From: an uncultured bacterium
Lineage (GTDB): Bacteria; CALINM01
NCBI GenBank assembly: GCA_938045315.1
Contig: CALINM010000156.1
Coordinates: forward strand, 1 to 11,660
Direction: 5' to 3'
Length of the DNA: 11,660 nucleotides
The notes under the pieces are model-generated. The model had not been told where the DNA came from. It saw nothing but the letters and a program-made list of their open reading frames with translations, and did no database searches. The position numbers were made by a program, and so were the translations under genes. How positions within the stretch are numbered: the first letter of the stretch is position 1; each line of letters starts with the position of its first letter. Positions 7,037 through 11,660 of the stretch are shown here, in pieces.

Positions 7037-7954
7037 ATGTCTAATTGGGTTAGTTATTTTCTTAAGTATTATTTTGAGACTAAAATATTTAAAAGAAAAA
7101 AACCAATATTAGCGGGTTATAAAATAACTTATAATTGCAATTTACGCTGTATTCACTGTCCTTACTGGAGAAAAGTGCATTTTGAACCTAAGTATCAAGA
7201 AGCTTTAGAAACAGTAAAAAAAATGTATCAAATGGGGGCAAGAATTTTAATTTTTGAAGGTGGAGAACCACTTTTGTGGAAGGATAAGGAATTAAATAAA
7301 GATATTATCGATCTTATTAAGGAGGCTAAAAAGTTTTATTTTAGTGTAGGTATTACCACAAATGGTACTTTAAAACTAAACGATATACCATCCGATGTTA
7401 TATGGGTCAGCTTTGATGGATTAAAAGAAACATATAATAAAGTTCGTGGAGTTTTTTTTGATAGGGTTATAAAAAATATTAAAGAAAGTAATCATGAAAA
7501 TCTTTATGTTAATATTACTATCAATAAAATTAATGCTTTTGAAATTGAAGAAATGGTGAAGTTTATCTCGCCGTTAGTTAAGGGTATAACCATTCAGTTT
7601 CATTATCCCTACGGCATAGAAGAAGATAAAGACCTTTTTGTACCCATTGAAGAAAGAAAAATAATAATAGATAAGTTGATAAATTTAAAAAAGAAAGGAT
7701 ATCCCCTGGCTGATTCTTATGTTTGTCTTCAATCTATGAAGAATAATAGCTGGAAATGTCATGATTGGATGCTTGTAAATGCTAATCCTGATGGTAGCAT
7801 TACTCAGGGATGTTATTTAAAAAGTAGAGGAAAAATTTTTTGTAATTTATGTGGATTTGCTGCACATGTGGAGATTTCAAAAGCTTTTGATCTTTCTCTA
7901 TCTTGCATCAATGTGGGAAGAAAGATTTTTAAATACAGGCAGATACCAGCATGA
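7037..7954 (+). CDS. Radical SAM protein with cysteine-rich C-terminal region
   Basis: Radical SAM enzyme of unknown substrate. Numbered from the ATG at 7037 (305 residues), the CX3CX2C motif that binds the SAM [4Fe-4S] cluster is Cys34, Cys38, Cys41 (CNLRCIHC), followed by the SAM-binding EGGEPL motif and TTNGT. The C-terminal part has six further cysteines (230, 241, 259, 269, 272, 290), with a PDG before Cys259; this resembles a SPASM or Twitch auxiliary-cluster region, but the usual CX5CX3C element is absent. SPASM-type enzymes often modify peptides, yet no small precursor peptide gene is visible nearby. A TTG at 6995 in the same frame would add 14 residues; neither start has a Shine-Dalgarno sequence, and I prefer ATG 7037 because of the promoter-like sequence between them. 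Its stop overlaps the lepA start (ATGA). Confidence 0.85.
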   Translation: MSNWVSYFLKYYFETKIFKRKKPILAGYKITYNCNLRCIHCPYWRKVHFEPKYQEALETVKKMYQMGARILIFEGGEPLLWKDKELNKDIIDLIKEAKKFYFSVGITTNGTLKLNDIPSDVIWVSFDGLKETYNKVRGVFFDRVIKNIKESNHENLYVNITINKINAFEIEEMVKFISPLVKGITIQFHYPYGIEEDKDLFVPIEERKIIIDKLINLKKKGYPLADSYVCLQSMKNNSWKCHDWMLVNANPDGSITQGCYLKSRGKIFCNLCGFAAHVEISKAFDLSLSCINVGRKIFKYRQIPA

Positions 7955-9750
7955 ATAGGGAGTTAATTAGAAATTTTTCCATAATTGCTCATATAGATCA
8001 TGGTAAGTCAACATTGGCTGATAGGCTTTTAGAATTTACTGGAGCAGTTAGTAAAAGAGAGATGCAAGAACAGTATCTTGATAAAATGGATTTAGAGAGA
8101 GAAAGGGGTATTACAATAAAAGCTCAAACTGTTAGATTAACTTATGAAGCCAATGATGGTTTAACCTATATTCTTAACCTTATTGATACACCAGGGCATG
8201 TAGATTTTAGCTATGAAGTTTCAAGAAGCTTAGCAGCGTGTGAGGGAGCAATTTTAGTTGTCGATGCATCACAAGGGGTTGAGGCACAAACCCTTGCAAA
8301 TGTGTATTTAGCTTTAGAACATAATCTTGAGATTCTACCAGTTATAAACAAGATAGATTTGCCTTCAGCCGAACCTGAAAGAATTAAAAAAGAGATAGAG
8401 GATATAATTGGACTTCCAGCTGACGAGGCTGTTTTGATAAGTGCCAAGGAAGGAATAGGAATTGATAAACTTCTTGAAGAAATTGTAATGAAAATACCAC
8501 CACCAAGGGGATTAAAAGATAACCCCCTCAAGGCTTTAGTCTTTGATAGCTGGTATGATCCCTATCAAGGTGTAATTACTTTAGTTAGGGTTATAGATGG
8601 TGTGATAAAAAGGGGTATGAAAATATTCTTCATCCATACCCAAAGAACTTATCAGGTAGAAAAAATTGGGGTATTTACCCCTCATCCTGTTGAAGTTGAT
8701 GAATTAAATGTTGGTGAAGTTGGCTTTCTAATAACTGGTATGAAAAACATAAGAGATTGTCGCATTGGCGATACTATAACAGAGGTTGATAGAAGGACTG
8801 AAAATCCTTTCCCCGGATTTAAGGTTATGAAGCCCATGGTTTTTTGTGGATTGTATCCCACTGTAAGTGATGACTTTGAAGAATTGAGAGATGCTCTTTT
8901 AAAGCTCAGCCTTAACGATTCATCGTTCGTATTCGAACCAGAAACCTCTATTGCTCTTGGTTTTGGATTTAGATGTGGTTTTTTGGGGCTTTTACATATG
9001 GAAATTATTCAAGAAAGGTTGGAGAGAGAATATGGTTTGAGCTTGATCACCACAGCTCCAACAGTTAAATATAGAGTAATAACTACTAAAAATGAGGTGT
9101 TGGAAGTAGATAACCCTAATAAGTTTCCTGACGCCCAATATATTGAAAGAATAGAAGAACCTTATATTTTGGCTCATATTCATACCCCTGAAGAATATTT
9201 GGGGAATGTATTAACTTTATGCCAGGAAAAAAGGGGTGTGCAGAAAGATATTAAATTTATCACAAAAGATAGGGTCATTGTGGAATATGAACTCCCCTTG
9301 AACGAGATTGTTCTTGATTTTTATGATAGATTAAAATCTGTAAGTAAAGGATATGCATCATTAGATTATGAATTTCTTGATTTTAAACCTTCAGATTTAA
9401 TAAAATTGAATATTCTTGTTAATGGAGAGATTGTTGATGCTCTATCTGTTATTGTACACAGGGATAAAGCTTATCAAAGAGGGAGGCAACTGGTAGAAAA
9501 ATTGAAGGAACTTATTCCTAAACAACTCTTTGAAGTTGTTATTCAGGCAGCTATTGGTAATAAAATAATTTCAAGAGAAAGTATAAAACCTCTAAAAAAG
9601 AATGTTTTAGCTAAATGCTATGGTGGAGATATCACAAGAAAAAGAAAATTGCTTGAAAAACAAAAGGAAGGAAAAAAAAGAATGAAACAGGTGGGGAATG
9701 TGGAGATACCTCAAGAAGCCTTTTTAGCTGTTTTAAAAGTTGATAAATAG
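7951..9750 (+). CDS. lepA: Elongation factor 4 (LepA), back-translocating GTPase
   Basis: Ribosome-binding translational GTPase LepA/EF-4, reported to back-translocate stalled ribosomes or assist translation and ribosome assembly under stress. Full length at 599 residues. GTPase motifs in order: G1 AHIDHGKS at 13-20, G2 RERGIT at 50-55, G3 DTPGH at 79-83 (catalytic His83) and G4 NKID at 133-136. The LepA-specific C-terminal domain is present, including the basic region [22 protein letters not shown] and the ending [16 protein letters not shown]. The ATG overlaps the radical SAM stop by four bases and lacks a strong ribosome site, so translation is probably coupled to that gene. lepB follows after 9 nt, the classical lepA-lepB arrangement. 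Confidence 0.98.
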   Translation: MNRELIRNFSIIAHIDHGKSTLADRLLEFTGAVSKREMQEQYLDKMDLERERGITIKAQTVRLTYEANDGLTYILNLIDTPGHVDFSYEVSRSLAACEGAILVVDASQGVEAQTLANVYLALEHNLEILPVINKIDLPSAEPERIKKEIEDIIGLPADEAVLISAKEGIGIDKLLEEIVMKIPPPRGLKDNPLKALVFDSWYDPYQGVITLVRVIDGVIKRGMKIFFIHTQRTYQVEKIGVFTPHPVEVDELNVGEVGFLITGMKNIRDCRIGDTITEVDRRTENPFPGFKVMKPMVFCGLYPTVSDDFEELRDALLKLSLNDSSFVFEPETSIALGFGFRCGFLGLLHMEIIQERLEREYGLSLITTAPTVKYRVITTKNEVLEVDNPNKFPDAQYIERIEEPYILAHIHTPEEYLGNVLTLCQEKRGVQKDIKFITKDRVIVEYELPLNEIVLDFYDRLKSVSKGYASLDYEFLDFKPSDLIKLNILVNGEIVDALSVIVHRDKAYQRGRQLVEKLKELIPKQLFEVVIQAAIGNKIISRESIKPLKKNVLAKCYGGDITRKRKLLEKQKEGKKRMKQVGNVEIPQEAFLAVLKVDK

Positions 9751-9754
9751 GAGG
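9749..9754 (+). promoter_or_regulatory. Strong ribosome binding site setting the lepB TTG start
   Basis: A full AGGAGG, overlapping the lepA stop codon, ends 5 nt before the TTG at 9760. The next in-frame ATG is the Met of the catalytic SGSM motif, which is far too late, so this site fixes the TTG as the lepB start. Confidence 0.8.
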
Positions 9755-9759
9755 ATATT

Positions 9760-10422
9760 TTGAAAAATAATGATAAAAATACAAAATCACCTCAAAGAAA
9801 AGGTAAATTAAGAGAAACTATCGAATCTATTTTAGTAGCCCTTTTTTTTGCACTCCTTATTAGGACTTTTGTGGTTCAGGCTTTTAAAATACCATCAGGA
9901 TCTATGGAGCCTACATTATTAGTGGGAGACTATCTCTTGGTTAATAAATTTATTTATGGTTATAAATTCCCTTTAATTAACAAGAGGGTTCTCTCCTTTA
10001 AAAAACCAGACCGAGGTGATGTGGTAGTTTTTAAGTATCCCATAGATCCAGATAAGGATTTTATAAAAAGAGTGGTTGCTATTGAAGGTGATACTGTTGA
10101 GATAAAAGATAAAAAACTATATATAAACAATAAATTATTTGAGACACCACAGGCTGTTTATAGAGATCCTGTTATAATTCCAAAAGAATTAGCACCGCGA
10201 GATAATTATGGGCCTATTAAGGTTCCTAAGAATAGCCTTTTTGTAATGGGTGATAATAGAGATTCAAGTTTAGATAGCAGGTTTTGGGGATTTGTTCATT
10301 TAAATGATTTAAAAGGAAAGGCATTGATAATTTACTGGTCCTTTGATTCTAATAATGAATATCCATTATATAGATTGGATAAGAAAATACGCTTTTCAAG
10401 GATCGGAAAACTCATTTATTAG
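9760..10422 (+). CDS. lepB: Signal peptidase I
   Basis: Membrane-bound type I signal peptidase that removes signal peptides from exported proteins on the outer face of the cytoplasmic membrane. A basic N-terminus (residues 1-19) precedes a single membrane segment (about 21-41), giving the one-span topology. Catalytic residues are visible: Ser48 in SGSMEPT and Lys103 in DFIKRVVAIEGD, with the conserved MGDNRDSS box at 163-170 and the SRFWGFV segment after it. Length (220) is typical for compact signal peptidases. The start is TTG, supported by a perfect AGGAGG 5 nt upstream and by the absence of any earlier ATG. It lies between lepA and lysS in one apparent transcription unit. Confidence 0.97.
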   Translation: MKNNDKNTKSPQRKGKLRETIESILVALFFALLIRTFVVQAFKIPSGSMEPTLLVGDYLLVNKFIYGYKFPLINKRVLSFKKPDRGDVVVFKYPIDPDKDFIKRVVAIEGDTVEIKDKKLYINNKLFETPQAVYRDPVIIPKELAPRDNYGPIKVPKNSLFVMGDNRDSSLDSRFWGFVHLNDLKGKALIIYWSFDSNNEYPLYRLDKKIRFSRIGKLIY

Positions 10423-10431
10423 GGAGAAAAC

Positions 10432-11660
10432 ATGGAAGAAAATATTTTGATTGAGGCTAAAAAAAACAAATTAAAAAGAATGATTCAATTAGGAATAAAT
10501 CCATATCCAAATGATTTTAAACCAGACAGTAATTCTGAAACTTTGAAAAAATTGTATATAGAAAAACCTAGAGAAGAAATGCACAATCCCTTTGATTATC
10601 CAGAATTTAAATTAGCTGGGCGTGTAATGAGTATTAGAAGTTTCGGAAAATCAACATTTGCGCATATAAAAGATGTATCTGGTAAAATTCAAATTTTTTT
10701 TCAGAAAGCAACGTTGGGTGAAAATTATGATATGATTTTAGAGTTATTAGATGTTGGTGATATAATAGGTGTTAAAGGAAGACCTTTCAAAACAAAAACA
10801 GGCGAACTTACTATAAATGTTGAGTTTTGTAAGGTTCTTTGTAAATCTTTAAGGCCCCTTCCAGAGAAATGGCATGGATTAGTTGATATAGAAACCAGAT
10901 ACAGACAAAGGTATCTTGATTTTATAGTAAATGATGAGGTTAAAAAAGTTTTTGAAAAAAGAATTAAAATGATTAAATTGATAAGAAACTTTTTCGATGA
11001 TAGAGGATTCCTTGAAGTTGAGACGCCAATGATGCACCAGATTGTTGGAGGTGCTACTGCAAAGCCATTTAAGACATATCATAATGCCCTTAATATGGAG
11101 TTATATTTAAGAATTGCTCCTGAGCTTTATTTGAAAAGACTTGTTGTAGGTGGCTTTGAAAGAGTATATGAAATTAACAGAAATTTCAGGAATGAGGGTA
11201 TTTCAACCCAACATAATCCTGAATTTACAATGTTAGAATTTTATATGGCTTATGCTACATATGAAGATTTAATGTCATTGACAGAAGAGTTATTTTCACA
11301 CTTAGCTAATGAACTTTGTGGCAATACTAAAATAAGTCATGGGGATAATATCATTGACCTCACTCCACCTTTTAAAAGATATACAATGGAGGAAGCATTA
11401 AAAGAATTGGGTGGTATAGATATTAACGAACTAAAAGATGTTAACGATTGTAAAAAAATTGCAAGATCATTGAATATTGAATTAAAAGGTTATGAAGGAA
11501 AGGGAAAAATAATTACTGAAATTTTTGAAAAAACTGTAGAAGATAAACTAATTCAGCCAACTTTTATTACCCATTTTCCAGTAGATGTTTCACCCCTCGC
11601 TAGAAGGAACTCAAAAAATCCTGAAGTTACAGATAGGTTTGAGTTGTATATAGCAGGTAG
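10432..11660 (+). CDS. lysS: Lysyl-tRNA synthetase, class II (3' truncated)
   Basis: Class II lysyl-tRNA synthetase, which charges tRNA-Lys with lysine in the cytoplasm. The open frame runs off the end of the window after 409 full codons; the usual length is about 490-505, so roughly the last 80-90 residues, including class II motif 3, are missing. The N-terminal OB-fold anticodon-binding domain spans about 58-150 and ends in the LysRS hallmark [11 protein letters not shown] followed by RYRQRYLD. Class II motif 1 lies around [10 protein letters not shown] (Pro199), and motif 2 is RNFRNEG (250-256, Arg253). The visible end, VSPLARR followed by PEVTDRFEL, is also LysRS-specific. The ATG has AGGGAG 5 nt upstream, directly after the lepB stop. 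It is not an EpmA/GenX paralogue, because the anticodon-binding domain is present. Confidence 0.97.
   Translation, partial: MEENILIEAKKNKLKRMIQLGINPYPNDFKPDSNSETLKKLYIEKPREEMHNPFDYPEFKLAGRVMSIRSFGKSTFAHIKDVSGKIQIFFQKATLGENYDMILELLDVGDIIGVKGRPFKTKTGELTINVEFCKVLCKSLRPLPEKWHGLVDIETRYRQRYLDFIVNDEVKKVFEKRIKMIKLIRNFFDDRGFLEVETPMMHQIVGGATAKPFKTYHNALNMELYLRIAPELYLKRLVVGGFERVYEINRNFRNEGISTQHNPEFTMLEFYMAYATYEDLMSLTEELFSHLANELCGNTKISHGDNIIDLTPPFKRYTMEEALKELGGIDINELKDVNDCKKIARSLNIELKGYEGKGKIITEIFEKTVEDKLIQPTFITHFPVDVSPLARRNSKNPEVTDRFELYIAG

Noticed and set aside
8211-8531. Antisense open frame of 106 codons inside lepA
   Set aside because: It is opposite the conserved LepA GTPase domain; the Ser/Ile-rich product looks like a shadow translation.
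8992-9183. Antisense open frame of 63 codons inside lepA
   Set aside because: Opposite conserved LepA sequence with no independent start signal or domain.
10879-11082. Antisense open frame of 67 codons inside lysS
   Set aside because: Opposite the LysRS core including motif 1; no sign of a real gene.
1-11660. CRISPR arrays, insertion sequences, tRNA or rRNA genes, and a defence or toxin-antitoxin system
   Set aside because: No spaced direct repeats, transposase motifs, RNA gene signatures or toxin-antitoxin pairs were seen; the window is almost fully occupied by the coding genes described.

Overview
The window is a densely packed, AT-rich bacterial segment (roughly 30% GC by eye) in which every gene lies on the + strand and gaps are at most a few tens of bases. 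It begins inside a biotin carboxylase gene (about 17 codons missing) and ends inside lysS. The AT-rich composition, split biotin-dependent carboxylase, roadblock protein next to ftsY, and lepA-lepB-lysS order suggest a low-GC, anaerobe-like lineage such as Deferribacterota. That placement is inference from gene content and protein style, not a phylogenetic result.

Region 1 (1-4990) looks like one transcription unit. It holds a biotin carboxylase subunit and a separate biotin carboxyl carrier protein (together part of an acyl-CoA or pyruvate carboxylase), then a 761-residue protein with a divergent class III nucleotidyl cyclase domain, and a beta-hydroxyacid dehydrogenase. Junctions are very tight: 3 nt between the first two, a TAATG overlap into the cyclase-like gene, and an ATGA overlap into the dehydrogenase.

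Region 2 (5039-6980) is a roadblock/LC7 (MglB-like) protein, ftsY (signal recognition particle receptor) and a LOG-family nucleotide phosphoribohydrolase-like protein, each overlapping the next by a few bases. A promoter-like sequence lies in the 48-nt gap before it.

Region 3 (about 6999-11660) is a radical SAM protein with a cysteine-rich C-terminus, lepA (EF-4), lepB (signal peptidase I, TTG start behind a full AGGAGG) and a 3'-truncated lysS. A promoter-like sequence again sits just ahead of the first gene. Regions 2 and 3 therefore look like a housekeeping protein-synthesis and export block (ftsY, lepA, lepB, lysS), with three less understood genes between or ahead of these (roadblock, LOG, radical SAM).

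The least ordinary item is the cyclase-like protein: it keeps the metal and transition-state residues of class III cyclases but not the usual adenine-specifying residues. No mobile element, CRISPR array, RNA gene or clear intrinsic terminator was seen, and no stretch over 300 bases lacks a gene. I did not find convincing evidence for a wholly new multi-gene system.
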